A DNA stretch of 64,000 nucleotides from Eledone cirrhosa (lineage: Eukaryota > Mollusca > Cephalopoda > Octopoda > Eledonidae): contig OZ024742.1 in the NCBI GenBank assembly GCA_964016885.1, forward strand, positions 120,523,370 through 120,587,369, read 5' to 3'. Within the stretch, counting starts at the first letter, position 1, and each line of letters begins with the position of its first letter. The notes under the pieces were generated by a model. The model searched no databases, was not told where the DNA came from, and worked only from the letters and a program-made list of their open reading frames with translations. Shown piece after piece: positions 44,432 to 53,422 of this stretch. Made by a program: the position numbers and the translations under genes.

Positions 44432-44767
44432 GGAGGCACATGGCTTAGTGGTTAGAGCATTGGCCTTGCAATCAAAAGGTTGTGAGTTCAATTCTCAGAC
44501 CGGGTGATGTGTTGTTTCCTTGAGCAAGACACTTTATTTCACATTGCTCCAGTTTACTCAGCTGTAGAAATGAGATGATAGGGACTGGAGTCCCTATCAT
44601 TCCACTGCAAAGTGGTTGTGGAGGTGCCACGGCAAAAAAGCACCCAGCACTCATTGTAAATGAGGTTGGTGTTAGGAAGGGCATCCAGCTGTAGAAATCA
44701 AGCCAGAATCAGTTCCCGTCCCACCCTTGCAAGCAGGGAAAAGTGGACGTAAAATGATGATGATGAT
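44432..44767 (+). mobile_element. SINE-B, full length reference copy
   Basis: About 336 bp. tRNA-like head GGAGGCACATGGCTTAGTGG with A-box, B-box-like GAGTTCAATTCTC near 44484, body CTTGAGCAAGACACTTTATT and ATGAGATGATAGGGACTGGA. One GCAAAAAAGCACCCAGCACT repeat follows, then tail GTTGGTGTTAGGAAGGGCAT, CTTGCAAGCAGGGAAAAGTG and GGACGTAAAATGATGATG. Carries its own pol III promoter but no protein. The tail is LINE-derived. Confidence 0.95.
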
Positions 44768-45208
44768 TTCTAGTAGGTAGATTGGTTACATAAAGGCTTC
44801 TATCATTGGTTCATTGGTAGATTAATTGTTTTGCCAGCTGGTTGACCAACTATAACCACAGTAATATTGGGGTGAATTTATTTGTTAGTCAAGCAAACTT
44901 AATGAAGCAGAATCGTGGACCATGTCTATAAACATAATCTCCATCATAAGCAGGTTGAACTATGTAAACCAGTACTCTAATTTTCTGGTTTTCAATAATT
45001 TCACGGAAGCAGTATAGTTGGCTAAATCAGGTCCAGTACATGACTGGTACTTATCTTAATTGATCTTCAATGACATAAAATTAAAGTTAGCTCACTGCAG
45101 AATTTGAAAACACATCATAAAGAAGTGTCACCAAATACTGCAAAGGTATTTTCTCTGTGATTTTCTATTTCTGACACGGTTATTATCTTTCATTAAAAAC
45201 ATCAACAA
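44768..45208. other. No feature seen
   Basis: AT-rich, unremarkable. Confidence 0.5.
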
Positions 45209-45425
45209 TAATTATGATTTCTAGTCCAGGCACAAGGCCAGTAATTTGGGGGAAGGGGAAAGTCGATTAAATCGACCCCAGTACATTACTGGTACTTTAT
45301 TTTATCGACCCGCTAAGGATGAAAGGCAAAGTTAACCTCAGCAGGATTTGAACTCAGACCGTAAAGGACCGTAACTCTATGCTGCAAAGCATGTTGTCCG
45401 ATGCTCTACCGATACTGCCAAACCA
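45209..45425 (-). mobile_element. SINE-A, longest copy
   Basis: Contains the full 3' part (GGCACAAGGCCAGTAATTTG, AAAGTCGATTAAATCGACCC), the body (GTACATTACTGGTACTTTAT) and the head (GATTTGAACTCAGACC, then ATGCTCTACCGATACTGCC). Confidence 0.92.
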
Positions 45426-45939
45426 CCACCCTAACATCAACAATAATTATGGTAGCAAAAATATCTTTCCAGAATAAATATTATGGTCACCACTACTGAG
45501 TAGTTATATTATTCATTCTTCAAGGTATTGCAATATCGCAGGTAAGAAAACCACTGATTTCTCCTCCCTTCTTTCTCATTATTTCATTATTTATTTCCCC
45601 TCTCCCTCCCTCCCTCCCCCCTTTCTCTCTCTAACAAAGTTTTTTTGTGTCTAATTAACATTCTTAGCTTATCTATATTCATTCCGTCTGTCAAGTTTAT
45701 ATGACACATGTAGTGAATTCTACTTCACTCATTCCTTTCTACTTGAATGTAAATCCAAACTTGATGCTATGCTGTATTAGCTTCACATTTATACCCTCGA
45801 AACTTCTTTGCATTACCAGATCAATTGGTATTAATTTCATGTGATTTCCACTCCCTTGTGTATTCCTTTGATATTGTAGCAGCTGACATTAATGACTATG
45901 TGCCTAGATATAACACCTTTCTGAACAAGCCAAAAAGAA
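45426..45939. other. No gene; pyrimidine-rich stretch
   Basis: (CCCT)n-like pyrimidine run at 45597-45630; otherwise AT-rich. Confidence 0.45.
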
Positions 45940-46165
45940 AGTCTCTGTAGGAATTACTTGGCCTGCTAGAGATAGCAGCTAAATCTCTGTCATATCACCC
46001 CCTACCAACTTACAAAGAGAAGGGCTCATTGAATAATATAATCATAGATACACTGTCAGGACAAAAAGAAAAAAAAGTAGAAAAGATGATCCCAGCTAGA
46101 CTGCCTTTGATCATAGATCTCCTCAACTAAGGATAAACTGGGACTAAACAATACAACAGTTTTCC
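45940..46165 (+). repeat. Family D copy
   Basis: CTGCTAGAGATAGCAGCTAA, AGGGCTCATTGAATAATATA and GATCATAGATCTCCTCAACT are family landmarks. Confidence 0.6.
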
Positions 46166-46263
46166 AAAATGATTGCGTTGAATAGATATATAAATAGCTA
46201 TAATTCCTTCTGTTAGCCCAAAATATTTCAACAATTCTTTGACTATATTTTCATTCCTTTCAG

Positions 46264-46444
46264 CATGTTATCTATGAAATTATGGAAGGACTGCAGAAGA
46301 AAAAAACTAAAGATGATCTGAACAGAAGCTGTGAGAGCTGACCTCAAGAGGCTCCCTCTCACAAAAAAGGTGATGAAGGAACATAATTTGAGGGATGCTG
46401 TGCTGAAAAAGATCCATCCAACATGTGCTAGTATGGACAAGTAA
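46264..46444 (+). pseudogene. LINE ORF2 C-terminal end with (ATG) tail
   Basis: Plus strand reads KLWKDCRRKKLKMI, a stop, TEAVRADLKRLPLTKKVMKE, HNLRDAVLKKIHPTCASMDK and a stop, then AAACATAAAAGGATGATGATG. 5'-truncated copy of the subfamily at 43562. Confidence 0.75.
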
Positions 46445-46454
46445 ACATAAAAGG

Positions 46455-46572
46455 ATGATGATGATGATGATGATAAAGGTGGTGGTAGTGATGATGATGA
46501 TAAAGGTGGTGGTAGTGATGATGATGATAATGATGATAGTGGTGGTGGTGGTGGTGGTGGTGGTGGTGGTAG
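46455..46572. repeat. (GAT)/(GGT) trinucleotide array
   Basis: ATG repeats with GGTGGTAGT blocks, an expansion of the LINE tail. Confidence 0.9.
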
Positions 46573-46651
46573 TAGTCATGGTGCTTTCTTTTAATTATTA
46601 TTCTTTCAGTAAAAGAAACATCAAATATTTTGAAATGTTTTTTTCATACAA

Positions 46652-47405
46652 CTTTGTCACAATACTGTTGCAGAACAGATGGGTCCTTGCAATGTCACAC
46701 TTTGCCACAACACTGACACAGAACAGATGGCTTCTTACAATGTCACACTGTGTCACAACACTGACGCAGAAGTGATGGCTTCTTACAATGTCATACTGTG
46801 TCACAATACTGACACAAAAGTGATAGCTTCTTGTAATGTCACACTTTGTCACAATACTGACACACAACAGATGGCTTCTTACAATGTCACACTGTGTCAC
46901 AACACTGACACAGAAGTGATGGCTTCTTACAATGTCACACTGTGTTACAATACTGACACACAACAGATAGCTTCTTGTAATGTCACACTTTGTCACAATA
47001 CTGACACACAACAGATGGCTTCTTACAATGTCACACTGTGTCACAACACTGACACAGAAGTGATGGCTTCTTACAATGTCACACTGTGTTACAATACTGA
47101 CACACAACAGATAGCTTCTTGTAATGTCACACTTTGTCACAATACTGACACACAACAGATGGCTTCTTACAATGTCATACTGTGTCACAACACTGACACA
47201 AAAGTGATAGCTTCTTGTTATGTCATACTGTGTCAAAATACTGTCACAGAAGTGATGGCCTCTTATAATGTCACACTGTGTCACAATACTGACACACAAC
47301 AGATGGCTTATTACAATGTCACACTTTATCACAATACTGACACAGAAGTGATGGCCTCTTGTAATGGCATACTGTGTCAGTATTATGACACAGAAGTAAT
47401 GTCTT
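46652..47405. repeat. 48-bp minisatellite, about 16 units, open on both strands
   Basis: Unit GATGGCTTCTTACAATGTCA, CACTGTGTCACAACACTGAC, ACAGAAGT (48 bp, 16 codons). The plus frame from 46679 is open for 296 codons, repeating MASYNVTLCHNTDTEV. The minus frame from 47470 is open for 290 codons, repeating CVSIVTQCDIVRSHLL. Units alternate in a three-unit (144 bp) higher-order pattern. Simultaneous opening of both strands is the mark of a stop-free repeat unit, so I do not call a gene. Confidence 0.92.
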
Positions 47406-48382
47406 CTTGCAAACTTAGAATTCAGCAAACTGTTTCCTCTGCCTTTTGTCTTTATCTTCTGAATTTTCACATTAGCTGGCCATATTGGAGTTATCTCTTA
47501 AGGGGTAGTTTTTATCTACTAATTGCATGGATAGTCTCACTTAAGCAAAGTCTTTCCAATTCCATGTAGCAACACCTTACATATTTGGAATATACACAAA
47601 TATCATTTATTATATTTTGTCATATTCTACTCAATCAACTATAGATAAAAGATGAAATATATTTCATTGTTAAGCCTTATATAAATGGTTGCTACCTCAA
47701 ACTTTATTCCATTATTTTTTGGCAATTTAGTTTCCAAACAAATTATGGAAGAAGGAATTATGAAGATTAAAATTAATGTAAATAAAACTCCAGAAATTGG
47801 AAACTAGATTATACTGATAATTTCTCCAATCATTTACAATGTACTTCTTTTGGATAAAATTTTTAAAATTGTTAACAGAATTAAGTCTGTTGCATGACTA
47901 TTTGTTACTAGACTAAATTTCTTTATTAGCTCAGAATTCTTTGTTGTAGACATAATGAACCATTAGTAAAGATTCTTGTAATAGTTTCAGTCAATGGAAA
48001 GAAGACTGCCAAAAGATTAATCTTAGTACAAGCATCTTGGAGAGCTAGTAAGCTCAGTTTCAGGTACAGTAGAAACCTTTCTGTGTAATGTTTTGTACAT
48101 TTTTTCTCAATGCAACCTTTTTAGAAGGAAACCATCTTCAGTGCAATTTCAATGACCTGAAATATCAAAATCATTGTGAATATTTCACAACATTTGCTCA
48201 TGTCCTCAATCACTGTAATATTGCTAAATCTATGTACATATTCACAGTAGTATAAGTTTAATATATATTGCAAATTCAAGTATTCAACTTTCCTTGAATT
48301 GTTGGGGGAAATAATTCTTTATTATCTTCCTTCTCTTCTCACTCTCAACACCCACAAAGCAAAGAGAGCAACTAGTACACCC
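47406..48382. other. No feature seen
   Basis: AT-rich, unremarkable. Confidence 0.5.
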
Positions 48383-48800
48383 TATAAGTTGGTTGGTGAT
48401 AGGAAATGCATCCCACAACCATGCTAAAAGATTTGAGAGGAACCTCTCTAGTGATGGTAATATACATGTCAAATGCACCACTGTAAAGTGGTTAGTGATA
48501 GGAAGGGCATCCACCCATTTAAAGCTTATCAAAGAAACGTATTGCGATGATGCTCCAGTTGTGTCAGGGACATGACAAGCTTCCTGGTGCTGGTGGTCTA
48601 CACGATAAACACACCCAATACATGTTCTAAAGTGGTTGGTGATAGAAAAGGGCATCCAGCCATAGAAAGCTTGTAGTGTGCAGGAGAGGAGAATGCATTG
48701 GTATAGACATGTAATGTATATGAAGAAGGACAGCAGGGCACTCAAAATTGATAGAAGCTATAGTGTAGGAAGGCGATGACACAAGATCAAGATCTCAGAC
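48383..48800 (+). mobile_element. Decayed LINE 3' region
   Basis: Three tail-like repeats (GTTGGTGATAGGAAATGCAT; GTTAGTGATAGGAAGGGCAT; GTTGGTGATAGAAAAGGGCA) are followed at 48680 by coding-like RMHWYRHVMYMKKDSRALKI and IDRSYSVGRR, the HVMRM...RPR block of LINE C-termini. Order and decay suggest two overlapping old insertions. Confidence 0.5.
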
Positions 48801-48989
48801 GTTATGCCGCCTTCCCATATACATGGGTTGAAGCATAAATCTTGTTTGCACTACTTTCCCCTCACCCTTCCATATACCACACGTCCTAACCCCTCCCTTC
48901 ATTCACCCCCCCCCCCTTGCACCTCCACGTCCTAACACCCACCCTTCTCTAGATAAGTGTCCCCTCTTAGATCTACCTCTCCATTCCCC

Positions 48990-49150
48990 TTGTACCTCCA
49001 CTACCCAAGCGCTTAGTTCACACTATAAAGTGATTGTGTAGGTGCCATGACAAAAAGCACCCAGTCCACATTGTAAAGTGGTCATCTAGGTGTCATAATA
49101 AATAGTGTCCAGTCCACACTGTAAATGTGGTTGGTCTTAGGAACCGTGAC
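48990..49150 (+). mobile_element. LINE/SINE body repeats without tail
   Basis: Two to three units of the GCCATGACAAAAAGCACCCA type, then CTGTAAATGTGGTTGGTCTT AGGAA. The usual tail is replaced by another repeat beginning ACCTGTTGGGTCTCATTCAC. Confidence 0.65.
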
Positions 49151-49187
49151 CTGTTGGGTCTCATTCACTTAAAAATAATTTTTAAAT

Positions 49188-49209
49188 AATCAAAATATGC
49201 ACAGACATG

Positions 49210-49254
<45 letters not shown>

Positions 49255-49277
49255 GCACGCCTGTGCATATTTTGATT
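49188..49277. repeat. 17-bp inverted repeat around (ATC)n
   Basis: AATCAAAATATGCACAG (49188-49204) is perfectly inverted at 49261-49277, separated by an (ATC)n run. The family copy at 56211-56300 has only one of the two arms, so the second arm was gained here. Confidence 0.85.
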
Positions 49278-49309
49278 ATGCATATAATGTGAAATGAAAC
49301 TGGAAGGCC

Positions 49310-49365
49310 CATATATATACGTGTGTGTATGTATATATATATATATAATTGTGTGTGTGTATACA

Positions 49366-49428
<63 letters not shown>

Positions 49429-49430
49429 GT
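49310..49430. repeat. (TG)/(TA) compound microsatellite
   Basis: Alternating TG and TA runs. Confidence 0.95.
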
Positions 49431-49436
49431 AAAAGG

Positions 49437-49560
49437 TAAACAGAAATAACAACACAATCGGTACAGTATATGGAAGGGATATATTAGGTTAACACTTGAT
49501 ATAGCAGGAAGAGGGTCTTAACGTTTTGGACGCTAGTCCTTCATCAGAAAAAAAAATGAG
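49437..49560 (-). repeat. Repeat family F copy with intact stem II
   Basis: On minus: CTGATGA (49547-49541), A, GGAC-TAGC-GTCC (a perfect 4-bp stem), then AAAAC where the core would need GAAAC, then GTTAAGACCCTC. Continues TATATCAAGTGTTAACC to (TA)n. Relative of 1681-1990. Confidence 0.7.
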
Positions 49561-50093
49561 AAATAAGATAGATTGAGGGGACGGGCGGGTTGGAATTGGA
49601 AAAAATGTCTTTAGATAAAAATAGCAGGTCCATTCATGTTGACATCTCTTGCAAAACTGTTGGTGCTGACGTTTTGTGTATGATTTATTTTTTAGAAAAG
49701 TGGATGATGGAGCGTGTCTACCTGAAATGGAAAAAAAAACGTTTTGTAAAAGGAGCTATACTTGTGCACGTGCGTAAGCATGTGTTTGTGTGTGTATGTA
49801 TGTGTGTGTTTGTGTGTGTTATTATACGTTCATACGAAGCTAAGAAGAAAAGTGTGTGTATATGTGAGTAAAAGAGTGTGTGTGCCTGTAAGTACGAAGC
49901 TATGAGCAAAAGTATGTTAACATAAGGGTGTCTATGTGTGTATACAGAACAGTGAAGGGAAAAGTGGAGTGAGCATATATAGTCAGCATGTATTAGTTGT
50001 AAGAGAAGAGCGATAGGAATCTAGGGGTATACACTGGTCATAGACACACACACATATACACACATATATATATATATATATATACACACAACA
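49561..50093. other. No gene; TG-rich and (TA) microsatellites
   Basis: GT-rich stretch 49780-49880 and (CA)(TA) run 50044-50088. The ORFs here are repeat-driven. Confidence 0.5.
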
Positions 50094-50435
50094 GCACCAC
50101 CAGCTGTCTCTCTCTCTCTCTCTCACTCTCTCTTCCATTCTCCTTCTCTGTCTCGTCTCCCTCTCTCTATGTCTCTCTTTCAATCTACTCTCTCACAACC
50201 ACCATCTGTTTCTCTCTATCCTTCTCTTTCTCTCTGTTTATGAAGGTAATTGAAAAAATCCCATATCTCGAGAACCTGTCCTCCGATTTACTCAAAACTT
50301 GTTTTATTCCATTTGTATTCACATTTCAGGGTCAACTTCTATTCAAAGTATTTTCCCGTTATGCGCCCTTTTGGCTGTATTACATTACAGACAAGCAAGC
50401 AAGGAAGCAAGCAAGCAATCGCAGAGTTTTAGTAA
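50094..50435 (+). repeat. Dispersed repeat family E
   Basis: CACCAGCTGTCTCTC, a long CT-rich region, TTTATGAAGGTAATTGAAAA, GTTTTATTCCATTTGTATTC, TTTCAGGGTCAACTTCTATT, TATTTTCCCGTTATGCGCCC, AAGCAAGC repeats, ending GAGTTTTAGTAATATA. Nearly the same sequence occupies 59686-60003. No ORF, tRNA box or terminal repeat was recognised. The defined 3' end followed by TA suggests a mobile unit. Confidence 0.7.
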
Positions 50436-50457
50436 TATATATGTATATACAGATATA

Positions 50458-50482
50458 TATAGGAAAAGAGTCAGGACCCATA
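50458..50482 (+). repeat. Family G edge fragment
   Basis: TATAGGAAAAGAGTCAGGAC is the outer 20 bp of a family G arm, broken off into (TA)n. Confidence 0.6.
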
Positions 50483-50483
50483 G

Positions 50484-50512
<29 letters not shown>

Positions 50513-50515
<3 letters not shown>

Positions 50516-50800
50516 TCATCATCATCTTACATTTGCTTTCCATGCTAGCATGAGTTGGACAGGTTGTCCAAGACCAGATAGGTCAGTTAGTCTTACTCAT
50601 ATGTTCCATATTTAGCATGGTTTCTATGAATGGATGTTCTTCTACTGCAGCTTCCTTCCATTTGGATTTCTTGGCCCTTTTTTACCCAAGGTTCATCATC
50701 CATGCACATCACATATCCATATCAGTGCAATCATTTCTCTTGCACACTACATCTGTTTTTCTCTCAGTTCATCTATGCTTTGTCAATCATACACATCAGT
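50513..50800 (-). pseudogene. Old LINE C-terminal end and tail
   Basis: ATCATCATCATCTTACATTT tail, then sequence aligning with 43720-43850 (TACTGCAGCTTCCTTCCATT; CCATGCACATCACATATCCA; TCTTGCACACTAC), i.e. the minus-strand HVMxM region. Too decayed for a readable peptide. Confidence 0.55.
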
Positions 50801-51062
50801 ATTACACACACCTATATATATATATATATATATATATCCAGGGGGTGTAACTTGGAGTTACTGCAGGTTCACCTGGGAGAGCACTCGACGTTTAGGTTCA
50901 CTTCTGTGATGAAGTATAGAGCTATACAGAGTGTAATATATTCAAAGAGTGTAATATATAAAAACAAACATAAATTATCGAGATTCGCATTTCGGCCCAC
51001 GAAATAACGAAAAACAACCTCCGAGATGTGAGGCAAGTGGTCAATGATTCAGATGAACCAGA

Positions 51063-51066
<4 letters not shown>
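50801..51066. other. No gene; (TA) run then unassigned sequence
   Basis: After (TA)n, TGATGAAGTATAGAGCTATA and CAGAG show a TGATGA plus 5-bp stem arrangement, but no GAAA follows. Not called. Confidence 0.35.

Positions 51067-51114
<48 letters not shown>
51067..51114. repeat. (TA)n microsatellite
   Basis: Uninterrupted TA run. Confidence 0.95.
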
Positions 51115-51117
<3 letters not shown>

Positions 51118-51353
51118 TGTATATATGTGTATATATATATTAATATATATATAGCAGGGCGATCAAAATTGATGGTAGTCTGTTTAGATACACTTACCAT
51201 TCTCTGATCCTCCACCACCTTCCCCCTTCCTACCCCATCCTCACCCTTAGCCTAGCTTGCCACTATGACAAATTTGACTGAAGCACTGCCATGCTAGCTA
51301 GTGACCTATTCTTATGTACCCTGGAAAAATTCATACACCACTGAAAAGTCTTG

Positions 51354-51428
51354 CTGAACTCACTAGCCGAAACCGCTTGGCACCACTGTTGGAATTATAC
51401 TCCCCACCTCTCTCTCTCTCTCTCTCTA

Positions 51429-51515
<87 letters not shown>

Positions 51516-51761
51516 CTTTATCTATCTATCTCTCTCTAAATATATATATAGGAAAAGAGTCAGGTCCCCGACGGCTGAGCTCCAGCCATTTTGACAACTA
51601 GATCCGAACAGTTTGGATCTAGCTGTTGAAATGGCCAGAGCTCAGCCGTCGGGGTCCTGACTCTTTTCCTATTACCCACTCTACTACTCTAAGTATTGAG
51701 TACTCTGGTGAGTTATGGTCCACTTGGTATCTTACCACATCCTCTTTTCCTATATATATTT

Positions 51762-51813
<52 letters not shown>

Positions 51814-51860
51814 AGTATAATTCCAACGGTGGTGCAAAGCGGTTTCGGCTAGTGAGTTCA
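51354..51860. repeat. Nested foldback about 0.5 kb long
   Basis: Outer arms: TGAACTCACTAGCCGAAACC (from 51354) to CCCACCTCTCTC, inverted at 51805-51860 (GAGGTGGGGAGTATAATTCC to AGTGAGTTCA). Next inward, (CT)n/(TA)n on the left face (GA)n on the right. Inner arms: 51550-51605 (AGGAAAAGAGTCAGGTCCCC) against 51614-51670, family G, with about six mismatches in 56. The family G outer part continues TATTACCCACTCTACTACTC to CCTCTTTTCCTATATATA. Confidence 0.85.
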
Positions 51861-51942
51861 TATATATATATATTATTGTATTCAGTCATGTAGAGCAAAC
51901 ATTTTTTTTTTTTTTAATATATATATATCTAAATATATAAAG

Positions 51943-52205
51943 TTGTAGTTCCTGTCTGTTTGTTTGTTTGTTCACGAACTCCTCCTATGGTTTTGGAGAT
52001 AGACCCCCATAACCATTCTGAAACTACATTGACCAGGGTACTTGGATAAGTATATTTCATTTTAATCAAAGGGTTCCCCGGGGGCATAAAACCCCCGTTG
52101 AAAACCCCCGCTGAAAATTTTTTCACTTCGCTTTATTTGAAATTTAAAGTATAGGTAAATGACAAGATATGATGCCTATTCACAAAATTTCAGCAAATTT
52201 CAATA
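51943..52205 (+). repeat. Dispersed repeat K, class unknown
   Basis: AAGTTGTAGTTCCTGTCTGT and (TTTG)n start, then CACGAACTCCTCCTATGG, a run of CCCCCG blocks, and an end CAAATTTCAATAATATATA. It resembles family E in ending at AATATA and in the text type AACTCCTCC. No ORF. One copy only in this window. Confidence 0.35.
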
Positions 52206-52214
52206 ATATATATA

Positions 52215-52500
52215 TCATCATCATCATCATCACCACCGTTTTACGTCCGTTCTTCCATGCTAGCATGGGTTAGACGGGTTGTCCTGTTGTGGGCAGTGTC
52301 TGGTCGGCTGACCATGCTTTACTCATACAGGAACTGATTTGGCTTGATTTCTACAGCTGGATGCCCTTCCTAACACCAACCTCATTTACAGTGAGTGATG
52401 GGTGTTTTTTTCGTGGCGCCTACACGTCCATTTTACAGTGTGAGTTGTGCTTTTTTGCCGTGGCACCTCCACGACCACCTTGCAGTGGGGGGTGTGGGGG
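52215..52500 (-). mobile_element. LINE/SINE 3' end with two body repeats
   Basis: Minus-strand tail (CATCACCACCGTTTTACGTC), GGATGCCCTTCCTAACACC, two TTTTTTCGTGGCGCCTACAC-type repeats, stopping at a G-rich stretch near 52490. Similar to 56570-56850, which is still joined to LINE coding sequence. Confidence 0.8.
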
Positions 52501-52507
52501 CATATAT

Positions 52508-52508
<1 letters not shown>

Positions 52509-52552
<44 letters not shown>

Positions 52553-53140
52553 GTTTAACGTCCGTGTTCCACGCTTGCATGGGTTTGGACGGGGGTTTTC
52601 CCACTTGAGGCAAGAGTGATTGTCTTGCTCGCATAGGACTGTCTGGCGGGTTTTCTACAGCTGGATGCCCTTCCTAACACCAACCACATTTACAATGTGG
52701 GGCTGGGAGGTTTTTACCGTGTTGCCTACACAGCCATATTACAGCGTGGACTGTCTAGTGGGTTTTCTACAGCTGGATGCCCTTCCTAACACCAACCACA
52801 TTTACAGTGTGGGGCTGGGAGGTTTTTACCGTGTTGTCTACACGGCCACATTACAGCGTGGACTGTGTGTTTTTTGTCGTGACACCTACACGATCTCATT
52901 TGTTTCGGCCTGGATGTTGTGGCACCAACATAACTTTACATTGAAAGGGGCGGTGTGGATGGGGTGGGGGTGGTGGGACGGGGGTGTATTTTGTTAGAGA
53001 TGCCTACTGCCTGTAGTAGGTTTTACTTTGTATTTAGGTAAGGCGGGTCTTCTCTATTACTGAGTACCGCCAAAGGTCTCGGTCCAGTGACATTGTCTTG
53101 GAGAGGTGTAAGTGTGTGAGGTCGGAGTTTATCAGCTCGT
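52509..53140 (-). mobile_element. LINE 3' end: ORF2 C-terminus plus repeat-bearing 3' UTR
   Basis: On minus, 53140-53040 encodes DELINSDLTHLHLSKTMS, LDRDLWRYSVIEKTRLT and a stop, close to 25379-25480. The 3' UTR then carries a G/C-rich spacer and two roughly 95-bp repeats (GGTAAAAACCTCCCAGCCCC, GTTAGGAAGGGCATCCAGCT, AGACAGTCC). It ends with the shared tail CTTGCCTCAAGTGGGAAAAC, GGACGTTAAACGATGATG and (ATG)n. It shows that the body repeats, too, belong to the LINE 3' UTR. Confidence 0.85.
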
Positions 53141-53143
53141 CCA

Positions 53144-53308
53144 TAATATTAGGAAGGGCATCCAGCCGTAGAAACCTGCCAGATAGTCCTATATGAGCGA
53201 GACATGGTCACCCGACCAACCTTGCCTTAAGTGAGACAACTCCCATCTAACCCATGCTAACGTGGAAAGTGGACGTTAAACGAGGATGATGATGATGATA
53301 ATGATATA
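53144..53308 (+). mobile_element. LINE/SINE 3' tail, divergent from the preceding one
   Basis: ATTAGGAAGGGCATCCAGCC, GATAGTCCTATATGAGCGAG, CCATGCTAACGTGGAAAGTG and (ATG)n on plus. It starts right where the minus-strand LINE piece is cut, so the two tails point away from each other. Confidence 0.85.
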
Positions 53309-53422
53309 TATATATATAAATTTTGAATATATGTTGGTTGTTTACCGACACCTCAGTATGCAGATTGGAGCACTCGACGAAGTGCGCAGGTTGGTTTGGT
53401 TACCCCAGAGTAATGTAAAATA

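Noticed and set aside
44432..44510. tRNA gene at the SINE-B head
   Set aside because: Part of a 336-bp SINE with several other copies in the window.
41019..47405. CRISPR arrays
   Set aside because: Repeats are contiguous minisatellites without unique spacers, and the genome is eukaryotic.
46679..47569. 296-codon plus ORF as a repeat protein gene
   Set aside because: Entirely the 48-bp minisatellite; the antisense strand is equally open, there is no promoter or splice context, and the tail beyond the array is featureless.
50895..50930. Further hammerhead-like core (TGATGA with GUAUA/UAUAC stem)
   Set aside because: The required GAAA after the stem is absent (AGAG).
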